Notes under the pieces: generated by a model
Databases searched by the model: none
What the model saw: only the letters and a program-made list of their open reading frames with translations
What the model was told of the DNA's origin: nothing
Program-made: the position numbers and the translations under genes
In this document: positions 6,704 through 15,792 of the stretch, piece by piece
How positions within the stretch are numbered: the stretch's first letter is position 1
How the letters are laid out: each line of letters begins with the position of its first letter
Assembly (NCBI GenBank): GCA_028682895.1
Contig: JAJRAK010000032.1
Coordinates: forward strand, 90,469-154,468
DNA length: 64,000 nt
Reading direction: 5' to 3'
Origin: Methanomassiliicoccales archaeon
Lineage (GTDB): Archaea > Thermoplasmatota > Thermoplasmata > Methanomassiliicoccales > UBA472

Positions 6704-8352
6704 GAGAGGATCTCGGAGGGTTCCTGGAACGGGCAAAGCACCTGGCGGACATCGTTCGCTCGGCCGGGACGGTCGCCGTGGTCTCCCATATCGATGCCGA
6801 TGGTATCTCCTCAGCGGCCATCGCCAGAGGTGCGTTGGAGAGGATGGGTCTGCATCCCAGGCATATCTTCCTGAAATCGCTGGGAGAACCCGAGGTCGAG
6901 GCCATCTCGACCTTGAAGGAGGACCTGATCTGGATATGCGATCTGGGTGCCAGCGCCTACAGCCGTCTTAACTTATCCAATTGCATAGTGACCGACCATC
7001 ATCAGTTCTTCGGAGAGGGGCAGGCATCCCTGGACCTCTTCAGCCCCATGGACAGGATGCTGAACCCTTTGTTGTTCGGGTTCAAAGGCTCATCGCATCT
7101 GAGCGGCGCGGGATGCACCTATTTCGTAGCGAAGTACCTGGACCCATCGAACGAAGAGCTTTCGTATCTGGCCATCGTCGGGGCCGTCGGCGACATGCAG
7201 GACCGGGAGGGTCATAAGCTGGAGGGTCCGCTACATGCCATTGTCATCCAGGATGCCGTGGGAAAGGGCATTTTGACGGTCGAGCCGGACGAGCTGCCTT
7301 TCTTCGGCTGGACGACGCGCACGGCAGCGTCCATGATAGCATACTCCAACGAACTGAAGGCCGTGGGCTGTGCCTGCGGTTTCCATGACGTGAGGGATAT
7401 GTTCGAAGAGGGCGGGATAGCCACATATCGCAAGGGGAAGGTGCCTCCTGCATACCGGGACCAGCAGACCGAGAGATACCTGACCTGGTCCGAACTGGAC
7501 CGGAACTCCAGGAACATAATGAAGGTCCTCTTGCGGGATAAACTGGAAAAGAACGGCATCGACCCGGGAGAACTAGACAAGCTGCTCGGCGATGTCTACC
7601 TGTTCCCAGGCTACCCTCAGGGACCGAGCCGGGAGGCCAAGGAGTTCGCCACCGTGCTCAACGCCTCGGGACGGTATATTTTGAACGAGGCACCCGTGCC
7701 AAAGCAGGCCGATGGCGTGGATACGGATAACATGGAGGAGAAGGACCGAGACATACCAGGGGAGATCATCATCAGGAACTGCCTGGACCCGGTCAACCTC
7801 TCCTCGTCCGCCTTGGACAACCTGCGTGTGCATCGGGAGAACCTGAGGGAGGGCATCTCGCGGATAGCGCATGTGGACCGGCTGAAGAACGTGCAGTGCT
7901 TGCAGTCGGATAAGGATAGCATCCGCCTGGAGGTGAACGATACCATCCTGGGCATCATCGTAGGGATGATGCTGGACCAGTCGACGCCCCGGCCCGGCCT
8001 GGAGATCGACCCTGAACTGCCGGTGATCGCCATGGCCGTGAGCACCGAGGACCGGAACACGATGTCATATATCGCAGGGAGCACCGATGCCGCGGACGAG
8101 AGTCCGGTGGCGAACAAGACCGGTGTCAGGATAAAGGTCTCGGGGCGCATGAAGCGCGACCTGGTGGAACGCGGCCTCAATCTGGGAGAGGCGATGAAGC
8201 AGGCCGCCCTGAAGGTGAACGGTACTGGAGGGGGGCATGACGTCGCCGCAGGGGCGACCATCCCTGAAAAGAAGATGAGCGCGTTCAAGAAGGCGCTGGA
8301 TAAAGAGATCGGGGGCCAGAGGTCCCGTTCTACTTCATCAGCGCGACCATGA
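6700..8352 (+). CDS. Archaeal RecJ-like DHH-family phosphoesterase/nuclease
   Basis: The 550-residue protein has the DHH-family motifs SHIDADGISS (about 28-37) and VTDHHQ (about 93-98), and the C-terminal DHHA1 motif GTGGGHDVAAGA (about 508-520). These bind two Mn ions for single-strand nuclease or phosphodiesterase activity. Size and motif spacing fit archaeal RecJ-like proteins, some of which (GAN) associate with GINS and the replicative helicase. ATG 6700 overlaps the upstream stop as ATGA; a GTG at 6691 is an alternative three codons earlier. Its 3' end overlaps the convergent argF gene by 23 bp. Confidence 0.85.
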   Translation: MREDLGGFLERAKHLADIVRSAGTVAVVSHIDADGISSAAIARGALERMGLHPRHIFLKSLGEPEVEAISTLKEDLIWICDLGASAYSRLNLSNCIVTDHHQFFGEGQASLDLFSPMDRMLNPLLFGFKGSSHLSGAGCTYFVAKYLDPSNEELSYLAIVGAVGDMQDREGHKLEGPLHAIVIQDAVGKGILTVEPDELPFFGWTTRTAASMIAYSNELKAVGCACGFHDVRDMFEEGGIATYRKGKVPPAYRDQQTERYLTWSELDRNSRNIMKVLLRDKLEKNGIDPGELDKLLGDVYLFPGYPQGPSREAKEFATVLNASGRYILNEAPVPKQADGVDTDNMEEKDRDIPGEIIIRNCLDPVNLSSSALDNLRVHRENLREGISRIAHVDRLKNVQCLQSDKDSIRLEVNDTILGIIVGMMLDQSTPRPGLEIDPELPVIAMAVSTEDRNTMSYIAGSTDAADESPVANKTGVRIKVSGRMKRDLVERGLNLGEAMKQAALKVNGTGGGHDVAAGATIPEKKMSAFKKALDKEIGGQRSRSTSSARP

Positions 8353-9241
8353 TGGCCTTTTGAGCGTGCAGACGATTCTCCGCCTGGTCGAAGACCACGG
8401 CGCGCTCGCTGTCAATGACGTCTGCAGTTATCTCCATGCCCCGGTGCGCCGGCAGGCAATGCATGACGATCGCTCCCTTCTTGGCCTTTGACAGCAGTTC
8501 CGCGTTGACCTGGTAGGGTTTGAAGATCTGCTCGCGCTTCTTTGCCTCCTCCTCCTGGCCCATCGATACCCAGACATCGGTGTATATCACATCGGCGTCC
8601 TTGGCCGCTTCCATGGCGGACTCGACTATCTGCAGCTTGCACCCGTTGGCCTTGGCGATCTCCTTGGCCTTCTTGATCACTTCCGCATCTGGCTCATACC
8701 CCTTGGGGCAGCCGCATGAGATGTCCATGCCCACCATGGCACAGCCCAACATCAAGGAGTTGCAGACATTGTTGCCGTCACCGACGTATGCCATCTTCAC
8801 CCCTTTCAAGCGACCCACGTGTTCTTTGACGGTCAGCAGATCGGCGAGTATCTGGCACGGATGCTCGAAGTTGTCCAGTCCATTGATGACCGGTACCGTG
8901 GCGTGCTTGGCCAGCTCGGCCACCATGCTGTGCTCGTACGCACGGTACATGATCCCGTCGACGTAGCGGGAGAGCACCCGGGCAGTATCGGCCACGGTCT
9001 CCCCGCGCCCCATCTGCAGGTCCTTGCTGCTGAGAGTGAGAGCAAAACCGCCCAGCTCTATCATCCCCACTTCGAACGAGACCCTGGTACGGGTCGAGGA
9101 CTTCTCAAAGATCATGGCCAATGTCTTTCCTTTCAGCGGATAGATGTCCTCTTCCCTCTTCTGTTTCATGTCCTCGGCCATATCCAGTATGTCCTGGATG
9201 ATGTCCTGGATGTCAAGCATCGTGATCAGGTCGCGTTTCAT
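8330..9241 (-). CDS. argF: Ornithine carbamoyltransferase
   Basis: It catalyses ornithine + carbamoyl phosphate -> citrulline + phosphate in arginine synthesis. The 303-residue sequence has the carbamoyl-phosphate motif SSTRTR, the HPCQ motif (FEHPCQILADLLT), DVWVSMGQEEE of the ornithine-binding loop, and HCLPAHRG. These distinguish it from aspartate carbamoyltransferase. ATG 9241 (MKRDLIT) is preferred; ATG 9250 lies three codons upstream. No other arginine genes are adjacent. The 170 nt upstream (9242-9411) hold only its promoter region and the tail of the protease gene. Confidence 0.95.
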   Translation of the reverse strand: MKRDLITMLDIQDIIQDILDMAEDMKQKREEDIYPLKGKTLAMIFEKSSTRTRVSFEVGMIELGGFALTLSSKDLQMGRGETVADTARVLSRYVDGIMYRAYEHSMVAELAKHATVPVINGLDNFEHPCQILADLLTVKEHVGRLKGVKMAYVGDGNNVCNSLMLGCAMVGMDISCGCPKGYEPDAEVIKKAKEIAKANGCKLQIVESAMEAAKDADVIYTDVWVSMGQEEEAKKREQIFKPYQVNAELLSKAKKGAIVMHCLPAHRGMEITADVIDSERAVVFDQAENRLHAQKAIMVALMK

Positions 9242-9411
9242 TCCATGCACCGTTGATATTGAGACGGCAATGCTGCTTAGCTATGCCGGGAATGGTAGGA
9301 TTGCGATGACCGTAATAAATGGAATGATTTGAAAATGACAAAACCGGACGTATTTGTCGGCGCATGGTCTCATAGATGTGATAATGTTCTGTTCACGATA
9401 CCCGTTCTCAT

Positions 9412-10209
9412 TCAAACTAGGTTGTAACCCAGCGGTATGAGCGAGAACAGGAAGAAGTTCAGTATGCCGTGCATCAACGCCACAAGACCCAAGCTGCCGG
9501 TCCTCTCATATGATGCACCGAGGATGAGACCTACTCCGAAAACGAAGAACAAGTAGGGTATGCTGTGATAACCTGAGTGCATGATGGCGAAAAGGAAGGA
9601 CGATATGAGCACCGCTGCGATACTTCCGTACTTCGGCGTTATAGCGCTCTGCAGGAAGCCACGGAACACTATTTCCTCGCCCAGGCCGACGAACACGACC
9701 ATCACCAAGAACAGCATGGTGAGGTCAACGGCCCCCAGACCGGCGACCATGGCATCGTTGTTCAGCACCGCATATTCCAGGTTGGCGAATAGGAAACCGA
9801 AGATTATGGCGAACAGAACATATTCCCAACACCACTGCACTTTCTCTCGTAGGTCTTTGCCGTTGAGGAACCGTAAAAGGTTCCTCCAATTCATCTTTTT
9901 AGCATCAACGACCGTCTGGCGCCAGACTATGTATCCGGCCAGTATGATAGACCCATAGATGAACGGCAGCCAATAGATAGTCAGTTCGAAGAAGATGGGC
10001 ATGCCGATGTTCAGTACCCTGAGCATCGAGATGAGGGCGAACGATTGGTACATCAATGTCCGTTCGACGGTGAAGACAGGGATGAGTATGCATATGAAGA
10101 TGTTGAGCGCATGGACCGCTAGGCTGGCCTCGATCTGAGAGGAGAACGTAAATGCCTCCGCCACGACTATGAGGAGGATGGGAATCAGAAGACCAGCCTT
10201 ATCCCGCAT
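9412..10209 (-). CDS. CPBP-family intramembrane metalloprotease (Rce1/Abi type)
   Basis: The 265-residue integral membrane protein has about eight hydrophobic segments. The three CPBP motifs are present: EE-x3-R (GEEIVFRGFLQ), a conserved histidine in FLFAIMHSGYHS, and HGILNF near the C-terminus. These form the intramembrane active site of CAAX-type and Abi proteases. Bacterial relatives handle prenylated proteins or bacteriocin immunity; archaeal functions are unknown. It lies downstream of a 20-codon microgene on the same strand, but a U-rich terminator-like tract separates them, so it probably has its own promoter. Confidence 0.85.
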   Translation of the reverse strand: MRDKAGLLIPILLIVVAEAFTFSSQIEASLAVHALNIFICILIPVFTVERTLMYQSFALISMLRVLNIGMPIFFELTIYWLPFIYGSIILAGYIVWRQTVVDAKKMNWRNLLRFLNGKDLREKVQWCWEYVLFAIIFGFLFANLEYAVLNNDAMVAGLGAVDLTMLFLVMVVFVGLGEEIVFRGFLQSAITPKYGSIAAVLISSFLFAIMHSGYHSIPYLFFVFGVGLILGASYERTGSLGLVALMHGILNFFLFSLIPLGYNLV

Positions 10210-10256
10210 TCTGCCAGAGATGCCTCATGGGATTTATGTACTATCGCATAAGTTGA

Positions 10257-10273
10257 TAAAAAAAATAAAAAAA
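10257..10273 (-). terminator. U-rich terminator after the 20-codon microgene
   Basis: The given strand carries two runs of A (about 10257-10264 and 10266-10273), giving long T runs on the reverse strand about 30 nt after the microgene stop. Archaeal termination needs little more than such tracts. No stable hairpin is evident. Confidence 0.5.
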
Positions 10274-10304
10274 GGAGGATTGGTCAGCGTGAGATGCGAA
10301 CCGA

Positions 10305-10367
10305 TTATCTCATGAAAAATATGTTACCGTTTACTATGACGAACGACGGACCGACCTTCTTCTTCAT
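10305..10367 (-). CDS. Putative 20-residue microprotein with strong ribosome-binding site
   Basis: The frame starts at ATG 10367 and ends with TAA at 10305-10307, giving a short product with a basic start (MKKKVGPS) and a hydrophobic core (FVIVNGNIFFM). GAGGTGAT lies about 5 nt before the ATG, as good as the sites of mtaB and mtaC. TATA-like sequence lies further upstream and a U-rich tract follows. It is transcribed divergently from the regulator at 10483. I know of no family. Candidates are a membrane-associated small protein, a leader peptide, or chance. Confidence 0.45.
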   Translation of the reverse strand: MKKKVGPSFVIVNGNIFFMR

Positions 10368-10482
10368 CGATATCACCTCTTAATGACTTCTTATCGCTAT
10401 AATCGCATTTGAACGATGATTGAAATAATATTTAATCATTACCTTCATACTAAAGCGTTAAAAATTGGTTTTAGTGGTAAAC

Positions 10483-11055
10483 ATGACCGAGATAGGCATC
10501 GAACAGATCAAGGTATTGTCCGACCCGAACCGTCTAGCCATACTGTCCTTGCTGGCAATGCGTGAGATGACGACGACCACTGTCTCGAACCTTTTAGGGC
10601 TGAGCGTTCAGAACGCACAGTACCATATCAAGAAATTGTTGGAGGCGGACCTCATCGTGCCTACCCGCAACGAGCTCGTGGGCAACCTGGTAGAGAAGTA
10701 CTACCGTTCCGCTTTCGAACCGGGTATAATGGGAGATGCCGCTGGTGTCAGCTCGATAGACATCGCCGAGCGGCTTAACATCGTGTTCGCCGCCCTGGGA
10801 GCTATAAAGGGCATATTGAACCGCGGCATAATGGTCATGGACGAGCAGAGGGACTACTTCATGAACGTGGCCGAACGTCCGAACTATCCGTTCGGGGCCA
10901 ATTACGTCATACTTCCTGTGAACGACCAGACCACGCAGGAGGCGGAGAAGCTCATCGCGGAAATGGACGATCGTCTGAAGGAGCTTTCGGACAAGCACTC
11001 AGAGGATGGGAAGCCGAAGTTCGCCATACTGTATTCAGTGTTCCCATACGAGTGA
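10483..11055 (+). CDS. ArsR-type winged-helix transcriptional regulator
   Basis: The 190-residue protein has an N-terminal winged helix (about 5-80) typical of ArsR-like regulators: LSDPNRLAILSLL, then a recognition helix in LGLSVQNAQYHIKKLLEADLI. The C-terminal ligand or dimer domain (about 95-190) is not recognised. ATG 10483 is used; an upstream TTG at 10465 is less likely. A divergent 20-codon microgene starts 115 nt away, so this regulator could control it. The tRNA-His gene follows closely but has its own TATA box. Confidence 0.8.
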   Translation: MTEIGIEQIKVLSDPNRLAILSLLAMREMTTTTVSNLLGLSVQNAQYHIKKLLEADLIVPTRNELVGNLVEKYYRSAFEPGIMGDAAGVSSIDIAERLNIVFAALGAIKGILNRGIMVMDEQRDYFMNVAERPNYPFGANYVILPVNDQTTQEAEKLIAEMDDRLKELSDKHSEDGKPKFAILYSVFPYE

Positions 11056-11066
11056 TAGAGGGAACA

Positions 11067-11074
11067 TTTATTAA
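11067..11074 (+). promoter_or_regulatory. TATA box (TTTATTAA) for tRNA-His
   Basis: TTTATTAA lies 36 nt before the first base of the tRNA, consistent with a transcription start near 11095-11100 and a very short 5' leader. Confidence 0.5.
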
Positions 11075-11102
11075 GCTGGAAGCGATGCAGAATCCCCATC
11101 AT

Positions 11103-11177
11103 GGCCGGGATGGGGTAGCCTGGTTATCCTTGGGGACTGTGGATCCCCGGACCCGCGTTCAAATCGCGGTCTCGGCC
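11103..11177 (+). tRNA. tRNA-His (anticodon GTG) with encoded G-1
   Basis: A full cloverleaf folds. The acceptor is GCCGGGA/TCTCGGC (one G-T pair), the anticodon stem GGGGA/TCCCC with loop CTGTGGA (anticodon GTG), and the T-arm CCGCG-TTCAAAT-CGCGG. The D-arm contains AGCCTGGTTA. An extra G at 11103 pairs with C at 11177 (position 73); this G-1:C73 pair is the identity element of histidine tRNA. CCA is not encoded. A T-run at 11180-11184 is a likely terminator. No intron is seen. Confidence 0.93.
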
Positions 11178-11182
11178 CCTTT

Positions 11183-12370
11183 TTATATATCCTCTAATCT
11201 CACCAGCTCGAGCTCCCGTTCAAAGATGGCTTGCTGGACAGGGCTCAACGTCCTTGGGTCAAGAGAGACCAGCATGATCGAGCCCTCATCGATGATGGTG
11301 TCCCTTACCTTCCCCACCATCTTGACCACCTTGTTCAGGTCGTTGTTGATTATGAGATACTCGATACCTTCGATGGCCACTATGGAAGGGCCGTGGCCGA
11401 CGAACTCCGTGGCCATGTGGGAAAGGGTCTGCAGGTTGGTGGGGTCGATGCGGTCCGGCCCCGGTATCTCCGCAAGCCATACGATGGGTGTCCTTGTCAG
11501 GTGATATCTATCCCTTAGCTGGTCTGGGTTCGTACGGCAGATTATCAGAGCGGACGTCCCGGTGCCCATCTCGTGCAGCAATGCGTTGAACATCCGGTCG
11601 GACGAGGGGGACTCGAACAGGTAGGCATGGCCCATGACGAGCTTGACCGTCTGCGGTTCGGAAGGTGCTTCGGGCCTTTCCCCGGCATGATGGGGCACGA
11701 AGACCTGGTAGCGGAGCACCCCTATGATGATCAGGAATATCGTCGCCAGGAAACCAAGGGAGAATAGGCGCGGCAGGTAGATGTCGAAGAACCGGAGAAG
11801 TATTATTGCCAGGTTGAGGTCTGCCGGTATGGTGAGGGCAGCGGTGAGCAGCGCAGTCTGCCATTTCAAGAGCCTGTTGTTGAGCTGAGATCTCCTGCGG
11901 ATCGCGTTGTAGACGACCAGGATGATAAAGATGGTCAGACCTATCGGGACGGCTAAAACGTGCCATGAGTATGTAGGGTACCATCCGCTGCTGCTCCAGG
12001 TCATGTCATTGATCATCAATGCCGAAAGGGCTGCGAGTATCACGACGATAGCAGTGTCGATCCAATGGAGCTCGCCTATCTTCCTCATGTCGAAAGGGAC
12101 CATCGTGCTCAGGTAATAGCCGACCCCCATCTGCAGCACGAGCAGGAATAGCCATATCCTTCCGGCCAGGAGGGCCTCGTCATGACTTTGCGCCGTAAGC
12201 CCCATGAGGACCATGTCCATGACCCCGCACAGCGCCGCAAGGCCGATGTACTGGGCGAACACACGGTTGGTTGGTGCCTTGCAATCGCGCATTATGACGT
12301 ACACGCCGAGGGCTAGTTCGCACGCTATGATCGCTACGAACATTGGCGTGAACCAACCGAACTCTAGCAT
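11183..12370 (-). CDS. Seven-TM sensor-like membrane protein with C-terminal DUF835
   Basis: The 395-residue protein has about seven transmembrane helices in residues 5-225, resembling the N-terminal 7TM region of some archaeal histidine kinases. A cytoplasmic DUF835 domain follows (about 235-390: GHAYLFESPSSDRMF, ALIICRTNPDQLRDRYHL, VAIEGIEYLIINND). DUF835 proteins are common in Thermoplasmata and Thermococci, with an NTPase-like fold and no assigned function. No kinase motifs are present, so it may sense a membrane signal and pass it on by protein contact. Its stop lies 5 nt from the tRNA-His on the opposite strand. Confidence 0.8.
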   Translation of the reverse strand: MLEFGWFTPMFVAIIACELALGVYVIMRDCKAPTNRVFAQYIGLAALCGVMDMVLMGLTAQSHDEALLAGRIWLFLLVLQMGVGYYLSTMVPFDMRKIGELHWIDTAIVVILAALSALMINDMTWSSSGWYPTYSWHVLAVPIGLTIFIILVVYNAIRRRSQLNNRLLKWQTALLTAALTIPADLNLAIILLRFFDIYLPRLFSLGFLATIFLIIIGVLRYQVFVPHHAGERPEAPSEPQTVKLVMGHAYLFESPSSDRMFNALLHEMGTGTSALIICRTNPDQLRDRYHLTRTPIVWLAEIPGPDRIDPTNLQTLSHMATEFVGHGPSIVAIEGIEYLIINNDLNKVVKMVGKVRDTIIDEGSIMLVSLDPRTLSPVQQAIFERELELVRLEDI

Positions 12371-12498
12371 GGGGTTGATTAAATAAACGCCGCTCCCTAA
12401 TAATAATAACTCTTTCAGAATATCAAATAGAGAAACGACAATTGGGTTTCCTATAAATCAGGGAAGCTGCATTGGTTCATTAATCGAGAGTGATATAA

Positions 12499-13953
12499 AT
12501 GAGCTGGAACGGACCACTGGAAAAGGTCGATGACTTTCGCTGGAAGATCCCGCGCTCCTACAAGGAAGGCATGAACTGCGACGCCGTCATCTTTGCTGAC
12601 GAGAAGATGATTAAGACCATCGCCTCCGACAATTCCCCGGAGCAGGCGGCGAACGTGGCCTGCCTGCCGGGCATAGTGGGCAGGTCCATGGCCATGCCTG
12701 ACATCCACTGGGGGTACGGGTTCCCGATCGGTGGCGTGGCCGCCATGGACGCCGACGATGGCGTCATTTCCCCGGGCGGTATTGGCTTTGACATCAATTG
12801 CGGTGTGAGGCTCATCACCACCAATCTTCGCACGGCGGACGTAGCGCCGCATATCAAGGACCTCATAGACATCATGTTCCACAATGTGCCTGCGGGCGTA
12901 GGCTCCCGGGGCGTCGTGGACGTAGCGGCGAACCAGATAGACCATATCCTGGAGGACGGAGCGGAATGGGCCGTCAAGAACGGCTATGGCTGGTCCGAGG
13001 ACCTGGTCCGCACGGAGGAGAACGGACGCATGAAGAACGCGGACGTCTCGAAGGTATCGTCGAAAGCGAAGCAGCGTGGCGTACCCCAGGTGGGCTCGCT
13101 CGGCTCCGGGAACCATTTCCTGGAGGTGGACCGGGTGGACAAGATATTCGACCCGGTGGCGGCCAAAGCCTTCGGCATCGTCGAGGAGGGGCAGGTCACC
13201 GTCTCCATCCATTGCGGCTCCCGCGGCTGCGGCCATCAGATCGCCACCGACTATCTGCAGGTGATGGAGATGGCGGTCAAGAACAGTGGACTGCGACTTC
13301 CCGACAGGCAGCTTGCCTGCACGCCGGTGCATTCCCGCGAGGGCGAGGACTACTACGCGGCCATGGCCTGTGGGGCGAACTACGCCTGGGCCAACAGGCA
13401 GATGATAATGCACTGGGTCAGACAGTCCTTCGAGAAGGTGTTCTCACGCAGCGCCGAGGACATGGAAATGGAGCTGGTCTATGACGTGGCGCACAACATC
13501 GCCAAGGTGGAGGACCATGAAAGCGATGGTAGGCGCCGTAAAGTCTACGTTCACCGCAAGGGCGCCACCAGGGCATTCCCGGCCGACCATCCTGAGGTGC
13601 CGATGAAGTACCGCTCGGTCGGACAACCAGTGCTCATACCGGGGGACATGGGCGCCGGCTCATATGTGCTGGTAGGAACGGACAAGGCCATGAAGGAGTC
13701 GTTCGGCTCCACCTGCCACGGTGCCGGGAGGATCATGTCCCGCGAGGCGGCCATCCGCAACTATTCCGTCAAGTCGATCACGAACGAGATGGAGGGAAAG
13801 GGCATCTATCTCAAGGGCAGCACCAAGGACGGCATCCAGGAAGAGGCCCCGGGCGCTTACAAGGACATAGACGACGTGATCAGGGTGGTGGTCGGCGCCG
13901 GTCTGTCCCGACCAGTGGCGAAGATCACCCCCATCGGCGTGATGAAAGGTTAA
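12499..13953 (+). CDS. rtcB: RNA-splicing ligase RtcB
   Basis: RtcB joins 2',3'-cyclic phosphate or 3'-phosphate and 5'-OH RNA ends, as in tRNA exon ligation in archaea. The 484-residue protein has the family motifs in order: DIHWGYGFPIGGVAA, GGIGFDINCGVR (metal-binding Cys), GSLGSGNHFLEVD, HCGSRGCGH, YDVAHNIAK, HRKGATRAF, and the C-terminal STCHGAGR with the histidine that is guanylylated by GTP. No intein is present, unlike in several archaeal homologues. GAGAGTGAT lies 5-6 nt before the ATG. It ends 4 nt inside the convergent HD-hydrolase gene. Confidence 0.97.
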   Translation: MSWNGPLEKVDDFRWKIPRSYKEGMNCDAVIFADEKMIKTIASDNSPEQAANVACLPGIVGRSMAMPDIHWGYGFPIGGVAAMDADDGVISPGGIGFDINCGVRLITTNLRTADVAPHIKDLIDIMFHNVPAGVGSRGVVDVAANQIDHILEDGAEWAVKNGYGWSEDLVRTEENGRMKNADVSKVSSKAKQRGVPQVGSLGSGNHFLEVDRVDKIFDPVAAKAFGIVEEGQVTVSIHCGSRGCGHQIATDYLQVMEMAVKNSGLRLPDRQLACTPVHSREGEDYYAAMACGANYAWANRQMIMHWVRQSFEKVFSRSAEDMEMELVYDVAHNIAKVEDHESDGRRRKVYVHRKGATRAFPADHPEVPMKYRSVGQPVLIPGDMGAGSYVLVGTDKAMKESFGSTCHGAGRIMSREAAIRNYSVKSITNEMEGKGIYLKGSTKDGIQEEAPGAYKDIDDVIRVVVGAGLSRPVAKITPIGVMKG

Positions 13954-15272
13954 AGGTCGGCGATGGTCCGTGAGGCGACCTTCTCCACCCTCGCGACCTT
14001 GTCCGCAGGGCAGGAGACCATCACGGCCCAGTCCTGGACACCGCGCAGCTGCAGCGCCTTGCTTATCGGGCTGAGACGTGTGAGCGGCCTCACCTTATCT
14101 CCGTTCAGTATCGGCACCTCCGTCTTTCCCCGGCGCGCCTCACCGGTTATGAGCTCGCGCTTGGGAACGTCCAAAATGATCTCGGAAACGTCCACGCTAG
14201 CCCGGTCAGCGATCAGCGATTCGACCTCCTTGCGCTTGCGATAGTCGGTCAGGCGGAGAAGGCCGCTCATATCCTCGTCGCTCATGTCCGGTATGAACAC
14301 CGCATAGGCGCGCTTGTACAGCTCGCGATACTTCAGCATCGTCACCAATCTCTGCGGGCAGCCTCCCTGCCGCATCAGCCTCTCGGTCAAGGAGGCGTCG
14401 TTCTCCCGCTGCAGCTGGTCAGCGATGCTATCGTCCGCCAGTTCTACCGCCTTGCATAGCATCATCTCGGCTATGCGGACGGTCTTGTGATAGTATACCG
14501 ATGTGTACATCAGGGCACGGGCGACCATCATCCCTTCCGCGGCCACCATGCCGCCCTTCCTGACCACGATGTCGCCATGGTATAGCTCGATCGTCTGCAT
14601 CAGACGGTCGATGTCTATGGCACCGTGCGCCACCCCCGTATAATGCGCATCCCTGAGCAGGTAGTCCATCTGGTCGGCGTCCACTGGCCCGTGTATCATC
14701 TGGTGAAGGTACTCATGTGAATTGAAATGCGATTGACCATCCGTCTCCATCAGAAGGCTCTGCCCTCGCCTCCCCTTGTGTCCCGGTGAAACGATTATAT
14801 CGGTCACGGCCTCGGACGATATCCCGTTGCGGTCCAGCACCTCTGCGATGGTGGATCTCGTCCCGATGTTCTTCCGCTCGTCCTCCCTGATGACATCCCT
14901 CTCGCCATCGATGAGCGAGACCCCCAGGTCCATATGGTCCAAGGAGAAGCGGTTCTCCAGTACTTCCTCCAGAGTGTGGGAGAAAGGTGCGTGCCCTACG
15001 TCATGCAGCAGCGCAGCGGCCAACGCCTGGTCCCGGTCCTCACACTGAAGCCCGAGGGCCTGGCACATGAGGTCTGCCACGTGGTAGGTACCTAAAGAAT
15101 GCTCGAAACGGGTATGGTTCGCGCCTGGGAACACGAGATGGGCCAGTCCAAGCTGTTTGATGCCGTGCAACCGCTGCATCTCCGGACGATGCAAGATCTC
15201 CAGGAAAACACCGTTCACCTTTACGCTTCCATGCACGCTGTCATGGATTATCTTGCGCTCGGGCATGGACAT
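13950..15272 (-). CDS. HD-domain phosphohydrolase (SAMHD1/dGTPase-like)
   Basis: The 440-residue protein carries the HD metal site: H in GANHTRFEHSLGTYHVA, HD in LAAALLHDVGHAPFSH, and D in DADQMDYLLRDAHYTG. This arrangement is that of the dNTPase/SAMHD1 branch (COG1078), which hydrolyses dNTPs or related nucleotides. Archaeal members have not been assigned a firm substrate. The start could be residue 1 (15272) or the methionine two residues later; neither has a clear ribosome-binding site. SepF follows upstream on the same strand after about 50 nt. Confidence 0.85.
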   Translation of the reverse strand: MSMPERKIIHDSVHGSVKVNGVFLEILHRPEMQRLHGIKQLGLAHLVFPGANHTRFEHSLGTYHVADLMCQALGLQCEDRDQALAAALLHDVGHAPFSHTLEEVLENRFSLDHMDLGVSLIDGERDVIREDERKNIGTRSTIAEVLDRNGISSEAVTDIIVSPGHKGRRGQSLLMETDGQSHFNSHEYLHQMIHGPVDADQMDYLLRDAHYTGVAHGAIDIDRLMQTIELYHGDIVVRKGGMVAAEGMMVARALMYTSVYYHKTVRIAEMMLCKAVELADDSIADQLQRENDASLTERLMRQGGCPQRLVTMLKYRELYKRAYAVFIPDMSDEDMSGLLRLTDYRKRKEVESLIADRASVDVSEIILDVPKRELITGEARRGKTEVPILNGDKVRPLTRLSPISKALQLRGVQDWAVMVSCPADKVARVEKVASRTIADL

Positions 15273-15323
15273 GATAAGGAGAAATATGACAGGCCCGCCG
15301 AGGTGGGTGGGCCTAGGGACGGC

Positions 15324-15701
15324 CTACTGGTAGCCGCCCTTTATCTTCTTCCGGTCGATGCGAATGCCGTTGGGGGCCACCACGATGAAGTTGTTGCCTA
15401 TGGCGGCCACATCGCCGTTGGTGTCGCGGGCCACGGACTTCAGCTCGTTCGTGATGCGTTTGAGGGTGTTCTGGTCGTTCGCGATCGGGGTATAGTCGAT
15501 CATCAGGATATTGCCCTGATATACAGGCTGGGTAATCGGGCCCACGTCCTCATAGCGGTAGATCTCGGCCACCTTGATGCCCCCGGCGGAGAGCGAGCTC
15601 TCCTCCTGGAAGTATAGCGCACCCAGGTCGATGTACTGGTCGGTCTCCACGCTCTTGATCTCTTCCTTCCCCTTTCCCAGCGGTTTCTTTAGAATTGGCA
15701 T
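15324..15701 (-). CDS. sepF: Cell-division protein SepF
   Basis: The 125-residue protein matches archaeal SepF (DUF552): an N-terminal tail, then a compact alpha/beta domain with YQGNILMIDYTPIAND, LKSVARDTNGDVAAIG and FIVVAPNGIRIDR. SepF anchors FtsZ at the membrane. The usual N-terminal amphipathic helix is short here (MPILKKPLGKGKEEI). No ftsZ is in the window. It may be co-transcribed with the downstream HD hydrolase on the same strand. Confidence 0.85.
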   Translation of the reverse strand: MPILKKPLGKGKEEIKSVETDQYIDLGALYFQEESSLSAGGIKVAEIYRYEDVGPITQPVYQGNILMIDYTPIANDQNTLKRITNELKSVARDTNGDVAAIGNNFIVVAPNGIRIDRKKIKGGYQ

Positions 15702-15792
15702 TGCATCCCTCGATTGGCCATGTTATGGCATGAGATTAATATTAAAGTATCGACACAGCTGGACCTGGCTGAGCGTTTTTTAAGCTCTGCGG

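Noticed and set aside
11052..11504. Forward frame running through the tRNA-His gene and into the DUF835 gene
   Set aside because: It crosses a clear tRNA and lies antisense to a supported gene.
12451..13413. Open frame of 320 codons on the reverse strand over rtcB
   Set aside because: Antisense to RtcB, which has all its motifs; composition is typical of a shadow frame.
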